64,000 nt of DNA from Ilyonectria destructans (GCA_020740775.1 JAHEWK010000028.1:248001-312000); one strand, 5' to 3'. Positions 1 to 12,300 are shown, numbered from the stretch's first letter. A program made the numbers and translations. The notes: generated from the sequence alone by a model not told the origin.

Positions 1-448
1 GGTCAGAGAGGCGATCACTAAGAAGAGGATAACTGGGCAACCAGCAACGTAGCTCAAAAGCGCATTAATGCGCATTACTGTGTCTTGTCTGCCTTTCAAT
101 CTCTTTCAATCTCATCACAACCTTCCAATGGCTCCCTCTCTCACTCCGTTCTGCCCAAGCTGCCTGTGACGGTACAAGGGCACGAACGAGGTCGAGTGCG
201 ACTTGGGTAAAATGATTGTTTACGAGGAGAGAAAGAGATTCCTAAGGAAAACTCTGACTTAAGCTATTTACACAACAAGTTAAATGAGACTATTCATAAA
301 GTATGAAAGTCACGTGATCGTTCCCTCACACCCAAGCTAACTGGTCTAAGACCTACTTCGTACATTACTGGAATCTTCGACAGCTCTGGGCTGTTATGTG
401 GCCTTCCATGAGGACCAGGAAACGCAACTTGAACTGTATATGTTCCAT
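1..448. other. Left-edge intergenic DNA
   Basis: No supported gene. It holds the 3' flank of the bZIP gene on the minus strand. Small open frames here have no recognisable domain or coding pattern. Confidence 0.5.
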
Positions 449-1648
449 TCAGTTCGTATACTCCCGTCGCTCGTTGGGCATGAACATGGCAGCACTACGG
501 CCGACATCAGTGAAACCCCCATTGTGATTCCCAAACCATCCAACCACCTGCTGGGGCTGTGGCCCTGGGCTACCAAAAAACCCCTGGTTGCATCTGGACA
601 GGGAGGGCACATTTGAAATAGATTGGCTTGGCCCCGGGAGTGGTTCTTTTTGGAACGGCTCTAATACCATATCAAACAAATCATCTCCGACTTCCGACGA
701 CCTTGAGCCTTGCTGAAAAGGGCCGGTCCATGTTGGCGGGGCACTTTCCATCTTAGGCGTTCGGATGCTCAAGGAATCTGTTCCACTTGTTCTGCTGCCG
801 CTTGAGCCCCTGTGGTTTGGAGGTGTGAGTCCGTCAGGGAGTTGAAAGGCCGAAGAGCAAGATAAGAGGCCATCGACAGACTTTCTCGCTTCGTTTGCAA
901 TGTATTTCTGGATGAGAACGCAGTTGCAATCAGTATGCCGCAAGAGCTGGGTCTTCAAGTGGTAGATCTCGGCAGTCAGCTGGTCGAAACAGGTTGAGAG
1001 GTATCGGTTCTTCTCCTCCATGGCCTGCTCACGGGAGGCTAGTGCGGACGCTTCATCCCGTTTGCGCAGACGACACTTAGTAGCAGCGATTCTATTGCGT
1101 TCGAGGATGCGAGGTCGCTGGGGGTCCCTAGAAAGATCCTCGTCATCATTGCTCTCCCCCTTTTGCTTTCGACGTGCCCTTGCAGGCTCTTTAGGTTCGA
1201 CTTTGGGTTTCCGGCCTCGTTTTCTTGGTTTCCGCACATCCGAAGCGAGTGCGGAGGCACCGATTTCTGACAGGCTTGAACTTTCTTGCGATTTCCCTCG
1301 ATTTCGGGGTCGGCGGGGCGGTTTCTTTTCGCGTTCTGCGGTCGGCAATACTGTCTGGGAGGGTTCATACTCGGGGATCTTGGCTGCCATGATATATTGG
1401 GGTGGAGGCTGGGGAAACCCGAGATCGACTTCTGTTGAGATCGGGGAGGTGCTGATTGCTTCGTCAAAGAGCAAGCCCTCGGTGACTTGGTTTATCGCTT
1501 GTTGATAGGCGGGGGAAGATGTGCTGATGCGAAAAAGTGGAGGGGTCATCAGGCATCCCGCCGCTGGTGTCGAGGCGATCCCGTCGAAGTATTGGTCAAA
1601 CGCAAAATCTCCCGCCATCTGAGGGTAAGAATGGACGAAGGCTGCCAT
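449..1648 (-). CDS. bZIP transcription factor
   Basis: A single-exon gene for a 399-residue bZIP protein, expected to act in the nucleus as a dimeric DNA-binding regulator. The start is an ATG at 1648. The basic region lies at about residues 178-200 and has the diagnostic N-x7-R spacing (Asn185, Arg193, around NRIAATKCR). It is followed by a leucine-zipper-like helix to about residue 245. Lys/Arg-rich stretches at about 108-117 and 138-165 (KPRKRGRKPK) look like nuclear-localisation or AT-hook-like segments. The flanks are rich in Ser, Pro and Gly and look disordered. The layout resembles the ATF/CREB-type fungal bZIPs, but the exact orthologue cannot be named. A decayed paralogue lies upstream at about 4.1-4.8 kb on the same strand, so the locus was probably duplicated. 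The frame is intact and no intron is needed. Confidence 0.88.
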   Translation of the reverse strand: MAAFVHSYPQMAGDFAFDQYFDGIASTPAAGCLMTPPLFRISTSSPAYQQAINQVTEGLLFDEAISTSPISTEVDLGFPQPPPQYIMAAKIPEYEPSQTVLPTAEREKKPPRRPRNRGKSQESSSLSEIGASALASDVRKPRKRGRKPKVEPKEPARARRKQKGESNDDEDLSRDPQRPRILERNRIAATKCRLRKRDEASALASREQAMEEKNRYLSTCFDQLTAEIYHLKTQLLRHTDCNCVLIQKYIANEARKSVDGLLSCSSAFQLPDGLTPPNHRGSSGSRTSGTDSLSIRTPKMESAPPTWTGPFQQGSRSSEVGDDLFDMVLEPFQKEPLPGPSQSISNVPSLSRCNQGFFGSPGPQPQQVVGWFGNHNGGFTDVGRSAAMFMPNERREYTN

Positions 1649-4060
1649 CGAGGATCTTTCTGCACAGATGGTTATCGTTCTTCGGTTTTGATTTATGCTA
1701 TCCCGGGGTTAGGTGGGTAGGTGATTACGAGGCCGACTGGTTGGGGGTTGGTTTGCCAACGAAGACAACACGCAGGGCTGTGACGCTTTCCGGTATTTCT
1801 TATTCGTTTGCTGGACGGCAGCTGAGTGAGCCAGTTGTGTCTGGACCAGGTAGGGCTGAGAGGCGGTTGGGGAGAGGAGCAGGTCTGAAAGTGGATTTGA
1901 TGGGTTAAGGAGTGGGCCGGCTTGGTAACTGACAAGCAGAAATTCATGGGCAGGGTTTTGAAGGAGGGGAATCCAAGAGAATGAGATCGCATGGCATCTC
2001 GCAAGCCACCAACTGCCAAGGTCTTTGGCTCTCAAGCTATTAGAGCCTTGCCACCCCCCAGCAAGCCCAGGACGGCACACCCACATGCCATGTGCTGCAG
2101 GACGCCGGGAGGGAAAATAGACTTTTCCTATGAAGAGCTCGAGATTCAGACATCTTTCTGCAAGGCGATGGGGTCAACAAGCCCTCAAATCTGAGTTCAC
2201 AGAATTCGCATTGTGGGCCACCCTAGCGGAATTGCTCCGGTTGCATTGCATTTTCGAAACCCTGTCGTCCCGGCGCAGAGCTCGCGCAGCCATGCCCAAC
2301 ATGATAAACGAGGGTCAAAGCGTCGCAGGATCTCCTTGCGCTGCGGGGGGCCTTATCGGGCACAAGAGCTACATCGTATGTGGGGCCGTGGGGAGAGGGA
2401 ACTGGGTGAGGAGGCCGACAAGGGGGACCCTGGATCCTTGCCACGGGAACGCCATGAACTGGGAACTGGGAGCTGCGAGACAAAGGGTTGTGCGTTCTAA
2501 TTACCGTACCCAAGGCTGGGGGACACTGGCGTTTGCGTTCCCCTCCTGGAATATGCAATGGTAAGTGTTGCCCTCTCCAGGACAAGCGTGAAGACAGGAT
2601 TTTCGCGAACCCTGGGCTAAGAAACCACAAGGATTTACAACTCTTGGGTCTGACGCCTTGGGGTCCCAAACGGGTTCTTTCTGCGAGACACCATGATCCA
2701 ACGTGGCGATCGCCGTTGTAGCTACAGACGAGGCTGTAGCACGAACTCAAGCTCCAGCCACACGGTAAGGAGCACGGTGACCTCCGTTGAACTCGGTTCC
2801 GGCTGCGGGTGCAAGATGAATTTCAACGTTCAATGATCGATCGCGATCCTGACCAGCTACGGTTAGAGAGTTGAATATGAGCTGATGCCGAGCTCAATGG
2901 CACTAGTCATCATCTCCCAGAACAGCTTCTTACATCGATCGCTCGGACGTCGACTACAACTCCCTGACCCCAGCACCACTCGGCCGAATCTTTGCGCTCC
3001 TCTGTCTGGGTTCGTCGGAAAGAAAGCTTGGCGGTTAGGACGATTTGGACCTGGAAGTGGAGAGAGGAGGTAACGTAGGTTGCCCCTGCAATGAGCTCCA
3101 TGCATTGTGACTGGCCGGAACTGCGCACGCTTAGCTCCGATCTGGCTAGCAAGGACCTCTTATCCTCGATCCAAATCAGAGCTATGTATCAAGCTAGTCC
3201 GATGCTGGCTGGCGCAAGACGCACAGCCCTCGACACCGTGGTATCATCAGACGACGACGTTGGACAGGATTTACCTGGCCAAAATCCTCTAACGCGCATC
3301 TAAGAAAGCGGGGTCCGTATTTCACCCTCCAGATCCCGGCCGGTGGTGTGATTCAAAGATTTGGGGCTTGGGCTAGGCTCTGATATGATGATATCAGCAT
3401 TGTAGGGCTCTCGAGATTTGCCGACCCGGTCCAGGCCAAGAACTCACCGGTTGCAGATCTAGAGGGGAATAAATCGCGTCTCTCGTGCTAGCTCTGTCCA
3501 AGGCGCAAGGGCCTTTGTTTTTCAACAGCTCCAACCCCCCAACAGGCCGACGAACAGGTGCCCACACTCGGCGTTCCATTGGGGATGGCGACGTTGGAGA
3601 ATACTGGGCCCCTCCGCGCTAATTCACACGTTCGAATGACGTATGAGGAATAGCATGGGTAAAGAGAAGGCTGAGAATTTAAGAAGTTATGTGGACTTGA
3701 TGTAACGGGAAATTCCGCTCACGCAGCCCAACTGTGTCACCCCACCACAGGTGGGTGATGGTCGTGACAACATTCTTACCATAATTGCTCTACTCGGTCA
3801 CCTAGGCCCGATGAATGATGTATTCAGGCTGCGGTTATCCTTCACATGCTCGACCCAGTCCGTGGTGAGCCCGTAGCGCATGGCCTCGAGCGAGATCTGG
3901 ACGAGATCCAAACCCCTCGAGAACGTCTCCTCGACTCATCCACTCTCATTTGTACGATAGGGAAACGATAGGGCAAGAGGGGTGTTTAGCTCGCCGAGCA
4001 CGCAGCAGTGGACAGGTCATGCCGTCCTCAGCGTCCAGCACAGACGGCGACGGCATTGAC
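1649..4060. other. Intergenic DNA upstream of bZIP gene
   Basis: About 2.4 kb separate the bZIP start from its decayed paralogue. Open frames on both strands here are short, overlap each other and show no domain. It presumably contains the bZIP promoter and 5' leader. No other gene is supported. Confidence 0.5.
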
Positions 4061-4065
4061 TGAGC

Positions 4066-4760
4066 TCAGCCAATATATGGCCTGGAAGAATGGGGATGTG
4101 TCGCCGAGCTTATTTGCGCCGAATCGACGATGTTAGACGACGAGATGCGACTCGGTAGCAGAGTTCGGAACAGAGAGAGAGTGCACAGCGATTGAGGTGA
4201 GTGCAGAGAGAGTGATCCTGGAACCGCTGACGCAAACGAAGAGCCCATCAGTCCGTCAACGTATCGCCGTGCCTTATTGGTAACATACTTCTGTATCAGC
4301 ACACGGTCGCGGTCGGTGTGCCGCAGAAGCTGGGTTTTGGAATGGTAAATCTCGATAGGTAACTTGTCGAAACAGCACGAAAAATACCGATTCTGGTTTT
4401 ACATGTCTACCTCCTGGAAGGCCAGCTCCGAAAACCCGTCCCTTTTGCGGATGCGACATTTAGTAGCTGCGATGAGGTTTCTCTCCAATCTCCGTCGCCG
4501 CAGGGAATCTTCGGGGTAAACAAACGCTCATTCTTTAGTTTCGGCCCCGCTTCTTTGGCTTTACAGGCTCGGCGCTGATCGGGTGAATCCTGACGTAACC
4601 GTCGATGCCTTGCGCCGACGCATCGTCGCTAGCAGTCAGTACTGGTCCGCGTCGATCGAGGTGGGGAGGGAAGAGAAGAGTAACTTCGTCGACCGACGCG
4701 CTGCATCTTTCACGGCTTGCCACGTCATCAATCAAAATGAGAGGCTCGGCACGCTTCCTA
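4066..4760 (-). pseudogene. Decayed bZIP paralogue
   Basis: Read on the minus strand, about 4300-4510 gives a frame very close to the bZIP region of the gene at 449-1648. The segment NLIAATKCRIRKRD matches its basic region, followed by YFSCCFDKL, QLLRHTDRD and LIQKYVTNKAR, which match the zipper and the conserved tail. An in-frame TAA lies just after the basic region, at the position of the intact gene's EEKNR segment. Further upstream a KPKKRGR motif near 4550 matches KPRKRGR of the intact protein but lies in another frame. The basic-region arginine of NRIAAT is changed to Leu. The copy is therefore a duplicated and inactivated bZIP gene. Exact ends are uncertain. Confidence 0.75.
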
Positions 4761-5164
4761 CACCCCGTTGAGACCCCCCAACTCGCCAAAGGGCCTCCAC
4801 TAACGTTTGTCGAGAAGATCAAGGCGATTACCATTACTGTGGTGGGTCCCTCACCCAATGAAGGACAGCAAGAGTGTCTTCGCTTGCGGCCCCTCCCATT
4901 CAGCATTGCTTCCTCTATTGCCTTCTACTGGTGTGTCTGCGTGCGCCTGGTCTAGCCCAAGCATACATACATAAGAATCTGCGTACAGATTACGCAGATC
5001 TGCGTCGGCGTTGCGGGTATTTACTGGTGGGTACGGCGAGTACCCTTCAGCTCCCTGTGCGATCCCTTCGGCTCCCTGTGTGCCTAACCAAACTAGGAAT
5101 AGCTTATCTTATCTTCTGACCGCCTACTAAATAGAGATATTGCTCATAATAACAAGTACCAGCA

Positions 5165-5420
5165 GTAGACCTCACCCAGGCTCCTACAGGGACCTTCTAG
5201 CTAGGCTGCCGTAGCTAGATTGTTACTGCAGTTAGAAGGTTGCTATAGCTAGAGGCCTCTGTTACTTAGAGGGCCGCCATACTGAAAGGGCGCTGTACTG
5301 GAAGGCTGCCCAGCCTGCTGTACTGAAAGGGCGCTGCAGCTAGAAGTCCACTACAATTAGAGGTCCCTGCCGCTTAGTGCTATATAGGCTGGAAGACCGC
5401 TACCTATGTTGAAAGGTCGC
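5165..5420. repeat. Degenerate short tandem-like repeat tract
   Basis: The tract repeats variants of a unit containing gctgcagctagaag or tactgaaagggcgctg (for example near 5280, 5300, 5320 and 5400) with irregular spacing and many substitutions. It has no coding potential. It precedes the LINE and may be an old, mutated satellite. Confidence 0.5.
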
Positions 5421-6649
5421 TGCCTGTAGCTAGGATCGCTAGTAGCTGGGTTACAGTGCTCGTAGGTGAGATGCTGTAGAATCTCGAAAAATTCGTCCCT
5501 GGCTGTGGAGCCTCTGGTGGGCCAGATCCACCAGCACTGTTTTTAATCAGCAATAAGAACAGGGATGCCATCCAACCTCCTCCCTCCACGCACCTCGCTG
5601 CGTTGAAGCAGTCAAAATGCCCTCCAGTGCAGTCTGAGTGTATTTGCTGGGTTTAACGCACTGGAAAGAGATGCTAAAAAGGGGGAACTTGCCTTCCTGG
5701 ACCAAAACAACCACACCCACCCACGCAGGCTCGTAGGGTAGCTAGGATAACAGCTTATCGTAATCCAGCCAAAATCGAGTCTTCCAACGGGAATTGCCCA
5801 ACAACCCGACTTGCAAAAATTAAGGGAAAATATAGAAGCGTGTGACCATATCCCTATCAATAGGAAATATTAAAATTCGGGGAGAAAAGAATATAATTGG
5901 TGGCCGTAGAGGCTACTGGCGCTGAGGCTCAAAATCCAGAATAAAACTGACAAGACTGCAAAAGTGATGATCTCCCTCGATGACCATGAGGGATCAAGCC
6001 CTTATATATCTCACGATCTAGTTTAGCGGCGGAAAGGGACAGGAACAACACCCAACTCATTAACTTACCCTAGGGGAGATGCACAGAAAGTCGCCACACA
6101 GGCGTCTTGGATGGTCAGCCCGAAGCTGCACCAGACTACGCGTATATGGTCGGATTGATCTGAGGCTTATGTCCCCTGATAGGGAAGCATCTCATGAGAT
6201 AGAATATCGAGTCGGCCGCGGAAAGGTCTGCTGGCACGGCTTCAGTAAGGCCCGCGGCAGCCCGATGTCTGAGGGTGGTGGAAGACAGAGGTCGGACAAG
6301 GATCGCAGTGACGGTAAAAACAGACTCAAATAAATCTCTCAAAAATAAAGGCAACAAATTAATAGACTCTCTAGCTGTCTCGAGCCCTTCCGGCCTCTCT
6401 GATTCTAGGAAGAATCTCTGATGAAGTGAAAAAAAAAATTGATGCTTGCCTGTTCCTTCCTGTGCAGGTCCTGACCTTCCCTTTTAACCATATCTGGACC
6501 ACCCTAGAGACATCCCTGCTAGCAACCAGCTAGCCCAAGAACATGCACCTTCCTTTGTCATCTTACTTTCTTGGCATGCAGATATTAAGAAAGTAGGCCC
6601 AATTACACCAATTTTCTTAACAAGTACACCACAACAGCCACAAACCTGC
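5421..6649. other. Non-coding DNA before LINE, possible 5' leader
   Basis: No supported gene. The part from about 5880 to 6649 could include the 5' untranslated region of the LINE whose first ORF starts at 6676, but no boundary or target-site duplication could be identified by eye. Confidence 0.4.
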
Positions 6650-6675
6650 GCTTCGCGCAGCCCATAGCGGCGGCG

Positions 6676-8331
6676 ATGGCATCTGCCACCACCCGCCCGC
6701 CTGATGTCTCAGATCCTTTCGACCTGGGAATTCATACCCCCGCCAATCTCAATCGAAGAGCCCGCACTGCCCTCCTGCAAAACAGCCCCGCTGTCGTGAA
6801 TGGACCTGTTGGTGTCCCGCCCGCCTTCGGGAGGACGGCCCAAACGCCGTCTTCACCACTTAATGCCATCTCTACTGCTGCAGCCACGGAAGAAGCCCAG
6901 CTCGCCCACCCTGAACCCTCCCCTGACCCTACCCCGACTAATGAACAGCAACCAGTCTCTATTTTTGAAGCAGCCACTAAGCTCGCGCGCAACCGTGTGG
7001 AGGAGTACAATACCAAGTTGAAGGTATTTCAGGCCTTCTGCACTAAATTTAAAGAAGCAGCAAAACAATTCACCACTGGACCCGAACGGGAATTCGCTCA
7101 AAAGTTTGCCGACAGCTTCTTAGACGCCTGGAATCAAGCACTCACCGACGCCAAATCTGTTCCGGTACCGACCTATAGCACGGTCGCGGCCTCGCCCCCG
7201 GCCGCAAACAATACCCTCGCCCACCAACCCCGACACCATCAACAACATCGCCAACAACAACAACCCCCTCATCGCCAGGGACAACCGACCGCAGGTGCCC
7301 CACCCCGAGAGGACCTCCGCGTCTTCATCCGGCTGGACGCGGAAGCTCCGGCCAGGACCCACAACGACTACGCAATCCGGTCCCATATATCCCGGAAACT
7401 CGGAGTGGACCCACACAAGATCCCCCGGGTGCTCCAAGTCAGGTCCGGATAGGCCGTACTTGCCGCCGACATAACCACCCGCGACCTCCTCGTACAGAGA
7501 CAGACCGAATAGGCAGCCGATCTGGGTGCTACTGCTATAGAGACCCGGCAGGAGGGGTTTATCTACCTGGTCCCAAACTACCCCTGCAAGCTGGTCGACC
7601 TCTACGGTAATGAGGTCAACAGCAATACTGCCATAAATGAAGAAATTGAAATTCAGACTGGTCTAAAGCCTGTCAACATACGCCCCGCACGGCAACAATC
7701 GGACAGCCCCCTGACAAAATCTCTGCTTGTGTCTTTTCTTGAACCCGTCAATAAACATTGGCGCCTCTTCAACAGCCGACCAGCAAGGCACATCAAGAAG
7801 ACCGACCGGCCAAGGCAGTACAATATATGTTTGGACTACCACCCGTCACGTACCTGCCATCGGCTCCCCCTGTGCAAACGCTGCGGCAAAGCCGACGGCC
7901 ACGAGTCCGGGGACTGTACCGCCCCCGAGCAATGCGCCAACTGCCTCGGCCCGCACAGCGCCAACTTCGCCGAATGCCCAGCCCGCCCGAAGAAGGTACA
8001 CGGCGTGTTCCGCCGGTTGACCAAAGTACAAAGGGACCATGTCCGAGCTGTAGGCGCGGAAACATATCGCCAGCGCAACGCAGGATCGCAACAACACGCA
8101 CCTGACCTACAGCAAGACATACAGCAAAACGGCCCTCAGCAAGACAGCACCGGGTTGCAAGAACGATCGAGCCCACGGGCTCCCAGCCCGGCCGCGTCGA
8201 GAGCGCCCTCATGCATAATGGTGGCCACAACCCCGGAGGCGGAGGAGGAACCCGAGCACCCAAGACCTGGCTCTCCAAGGAAGCGCCGCATCGTGTTGAT
8301 CACGCGCACCCACGACCAAGGGGACGAGTAG
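6676..8331 (+). pseudogene. LINE ORF1 (gag-like, CCHC knuckles)
   Basis: One frame runs from the ATG at 6676 to the stop at 8331 (552 codons). It is interrupted only by TAG codons at 7450-7452 and 7510-7512. Both stand where Trp (TGG) would fit, consistent with G-to-A change of the RIP type. The N-terminal half is Pro/Ala/Gln-rich with a short His/Gln-rich stretch near codons 178-200. The C-terminal half has two knuckle-like Cys/His motifs: LCKRCGKADGHESGDC near 7867-7914 and QCANCLGPHS with a following Cys near 7930-7980. Such proteins bind the element RNA and form the nucleoprotein particle in LINEs. A basic tail follows. Confidence 0.82.
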
Positions 8332-8377
8332 ACGCCCACGGACACGAAGACGTGACAGAAAGACTCTCCGAGTCTTT

Positions 8378-11300
8378 TAAGCTAACGTCGGCAAGGTCCC
8401 GCCAGTCTACGACTGTGCCCTTGTACTGGCAGACTCGGAACGATACGATATCGTTCTCCTCCAAGAACCATGGATAACGATAGCAAACTCCCGTTGCCTC
8501 ACGAAGACTCACCCTGTATATGACATATACTCTCCAGTTGAAGCCTGGAATAACAACAGCACCCGACCCAGGGTCATGATATATGTCCGCCGAGATTCCT
8601 AACTTGTAGCAGACCAAAACCAACCCTACATAAGCCGTGACATTCTGTGGCTTACGGTCAACGATACAATAATCGTCAACTTCTATCGACAGAACGACGA
8701 AAGAGATGCGCTGGACACTCTGCTGCAATGGCCGATCCCCGATCGCTGCCTTGTGGCAGGCGACTTCAATGCTCGATATCACACCTGGCAGACAGGCCCG
8801 ACTACGAACCGCGGCCACGAGATTGCCCATTGGGCATCCGAAAACGACCTCAGCCTACTGAACACCTTAGACGTCCCCACAAACCCACACGGAAACACTA
8901 TCGACCTTACCTTTACGAACGTACCTCTCGCGGAAGCCAACGTCGAGGACCACCTCGCCACCAGCTCGGATCACTTCACTCTTAGCACAACGCTACCAAA
9001 CATCGCGCCAGTACCAATACAGCCAGGCAAGATCCGGGTGACAACAGACGACGAACTCAAGCGGTTTGTAGAAATCGTAGAACTTGGATCGGCTGGGATC
9101 CCTGCCACTGCCTCGAGTGCACCAGAACTAGATGAGCTTGCATCCACACTTGTGAACCTGCTGCAGTCAGCAGCGAAGGCGGCAGGCCGACCTGCGAGGA
9201 AGGGAGCACGCAACGCCCCATGGTGGACTGAGGAGTGCGCCCTTGCCGCAGCCGGATATCGTGCGATCAGACGACTGTACCCCCTTGGACTCAACCAAGA
9301 GGTCCAGCTAGCCAAACGGGAGTTCCACCGCGTGGCCCGCCGAGCCAAGAGGCTCTACTGGCGGAACCTGATCAACGGCTTCTCAGACAGCAGCTCCGTT
9401 TTTTAAGGCCGTCCGATGGCTGAGATCGCCAGGAGCCTTCCAACCTCCTCCGCTGCAAGTAGACGACGTGGTCTACGAAACCCAGCTGGACAAGGCTAAC
9501 GCGCTCCGACGAGCTACTCTGGAGCGCAGAACGGCGGAGGATGACATCCAGGATCCCTGGATCCAGGTCAATCCTCACAGAATGATCCCTTTCCCACAGG
9601 AAATCTCCCTTGAGGAAGCGCAGGACGCGACTCTTCGGACTGGAAATATATCTCCAGGAGCCGACAACATCACAGTTAAACTTCTCACGGCAGTATGGCA
9701 CATCATCGGAACACATATTCGCCGCCTCTTCAAGGGGTATCTGGCCATAGGCCACCACCCGAAGCCTTTCAGAGCGGCCGAGGTGGTGATGATCGCCAAA
9801 CCTGGACGTAGAGACCTGACAGAGCCGCGGGCATGGCGGCCTATCTCTCTGCTCTCTTGCCTCGGCAAGGGGCTAGAACGGTTGGTCGCGCGCCGTCTTG
9901 CGTGGGCATGTATCCACTATGGAGTCCTCCACCCACAACAAGCCGGGGCGCTCCCGAAGAGGTCTGCGACAGACCTTGTGGCCGCCCTAGTCCACGACAT
10001 TGAAGAAATATTTGCCCTCAAGAAGGTGGCCACGCTGGTCACGATGGACATCCAAGGCGCTTTCGACACTGTCTTGCGCAACAGACTAATTCTGCGACTC
10101 CGCGAGCAAGGCTGGCCGGAACATCTTGCACGATGGGCCGGTTCGTTTATGGACGACCGATCTGCCTGCGTCAGATACCAGGATGCTACCACTCCGCTCT
10201 CTCCTCTCCAATGCGGCCTCCCTCAGGGGTCGCCGGTATCGCCAATCCTATTTTTGCTATATACGGAGCCCATCTACAGACTAAGCAACCCTCAAGGCCG
10301 GTTCGGCTACGCAGACGACACAGCAATCCTGTGCACGGGCGACACGGTAGAGGAAACAGCGGCTGCATATATATCTATATATAGCGTCAAGATCTGTCGA
10401 AGAAATGGTCCGCTGGGGCGCGGCGAACGGAATATCTTTCGACCCTAAGAAGACGGAAGTCATGCACTTCTCCCGGAGCAAACTCGAGACCACACCGTCC
10501 ATACGCCACGGCGATGTCGAAAAACACCCCGAGGCAGCAATGCGCTGGCTAGGCATCTGGCTGGACAGCAACCTGTCGTTCCGAGTCCACGTAGAGAAAT
10601 GGACGGCTAAAGCCCAGGCTGTGGCCTACCATCTACGAGGACTCACCAACACGATACACGGCCCACTACCTAGTGCCGTGCGAAGCGCCGTCAGAGCATG
10701 CGTTGAACCGGTTCTGCTCTACGGCACTGAAGTATGGTACCCAGGCGCAACCCAGCCGCGGTGGAACCAGCCGTCCAAAGACCGACCATCAGGTATCCGG
10801 CATCTCCTGCGGAGAATGACCGACGCCATCGTGCATTCCATGCGAGCCATACTCCCCGTCTGGAGGACGACCCCCATCGCCATCCTCCATCGGGAAAGTG
10901 GGATACCTCCTATCGCCCAACTTCTCGAAGCACGTCGATACCGCTTCTCCGCCCGACTCAAATCCCTTGATGAGGCACATCCCCTCGCGAAGCGCACGCT
11001 TCCACCCAGACAACCCACCTACCACCCGCTCATCAAGCGGAAGTACCAAACTCTATCAGAGAGCAGCTTCAAGACCCGTCTCCGACGGACTAATGAGCTC
11101 CTCGCACCCTGTCCACGCCCGGCTCTCATGCAAAAACGCTTCGACAAGGAACAGGACACACCCCTACAGACGGCAGCGAAAGAGGAATCGGCCGAGGCCT
11201 TCCTCCGGTGGGCTGAGACAGTAGGCCCAACCACTCTGATCGTATACTCAGACGGCTCCTTGTCCTCGGAAGGAGCAGCCAGCTATGGGTATGCCATTCA

Positions 11301-12126
11301 CCATAAGGACCTTTCCATCTACGACGGCTCGGGCCGTCTTGGACCTGCCGAGGTGTTTGATGCTGAAGCTACAGGAGCACTGGAGGGCCTCAAGGCCGCT
11401 CTGAACCTCCCAGGATCAGCGACACGAAACATTGTGGTCTGCCTAGACAACCTGGCAGCCGCAACATGCCTACGGGGCACACCGTCCGATTCCTCACATG
11501 ACGTCTTCCTCAAGTTCCAGGCGCTGGCTACATCTCATGGTGCCACACAAGTGCGCTGGATACCTGGCCACACAGACATCCCCGGCAACGAACAAGCGGA
11601 TAAGCTGGCAAAAGCGGCTTCCTCGCTGCCGGAGCCAGAGGGTGCTCAGCCGACGCTGGCATATCTACGAAAGATGGCGAGGCAGAAACCGAAGGAAGCC
11701 TTTGAAGCATGGTGGGCAACCTCCGCCCCCGAGCAATATAAGAGATTCAATCTCAAGGCAACTACACGCTACCCGCCGGAGCTCTCGCTCCCTCGGGCTG
11801 CTCTGCACCATTTACTCGCAGCAAGGTCCCTCCATGGGGATTTCGCTGCATACCACGAACGGTTCAACCACGAAGACGCGCGAATGACCTGCTCGTGCGG
11901 GCGACGCAAAGCACTTGATCATATCTTCTACTGCAGAAAGGTACCGCGACGGTGTCGACTGAGGCTTGTCCCATCGCCGACCGTAACAGTCAACCTCGCG
12001 ATAGGAAGAAATTTCGACAAGTACACCAAGGTGGCCAAATCAAGCGGCTTCTTTGAAAAGATTTGTCCTCGTTACCAGACTTCTCAACAAGCAGTCAGTT
12101 ATCAAGCAGTACTGATTACTGATTGA
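8378..12126 (+). pseudogene. LINE ORF2: endonuclease, RT and RNase H
   Basis: The endonuclease frame opens after TAA 8378-8380, which is probably a mutated Gln codon before ANVGK, and runs to 9406 with one more TAA at 8600-8602. It carries the LLQEPW and AGDFNARY motifs and a late SSDH motif, as in APE-type LINE endonucleases. An extra T in the run at about 9398-9404 shifts the frame. The RT part at 9468-10370 has RPISLLS, QGSPVSPILF and the catalytic FGYADD near 10300. A second shift lies in a TA-rich microsatellite at 10365-10385. From 10405 the frame continues with the RT thumb, then RNase H at about 11230-11620 (VYSDGS, AEATGAL, CLDNLAAA, HTDIPGNEQADKLA). A Cys/His motif (CSCGRRKALDHIFYC) lies near 11890-11935. 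The translation stop is at 12124-12126. Confidence 0.9.
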
Positions 12127-12300
12127 TACTGATATGATATCAGTATCAGTAAGCTCCTAATCAATCAATCAGTAATCAGTAACGCACGTGACTAGGTTAT
12201 ATCTGGCTTCTAAATTCTATGGCATGGCTGCCTGCTGCAGAGTCCAAATTCAAGTACTACGCACTCGACCCATGGTGTGCAATTAGTGGATCTTCCGATG

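Larger units (their letters stand above)
6650..12190 (+). mobile_element. Tad1-like LINE (non-LTR retrotransposon), inactive
   Basis: Two ORFs lie in LINE order: a gag-like ORF1 with Cys-rich knuckles, then ORF2 with APE-type endonuclease, reverse transcriptase, RNase H and a C-terminal Cys/His motif. RNase H after the RT and the knuckle-bearing ORF1 are typical of the fungal Tad1 group. The copy has at least four in-frame stops and two frameshifts, so it cannot encode its proteins. The 3' end runs into a tract of short repeats of TGATT/ATCAGTA type at about 12100-12185, which may be the tail. The 5' end is not defined. Confidence 0.9.

Noticed and set aside
1020..1505. 161-codon open frame on the plus strand over the bZIP gene
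   Set aside because: It is a shadow of the bZIP coding strand with no domain; the opposite frame has the N-x7-R basic region.
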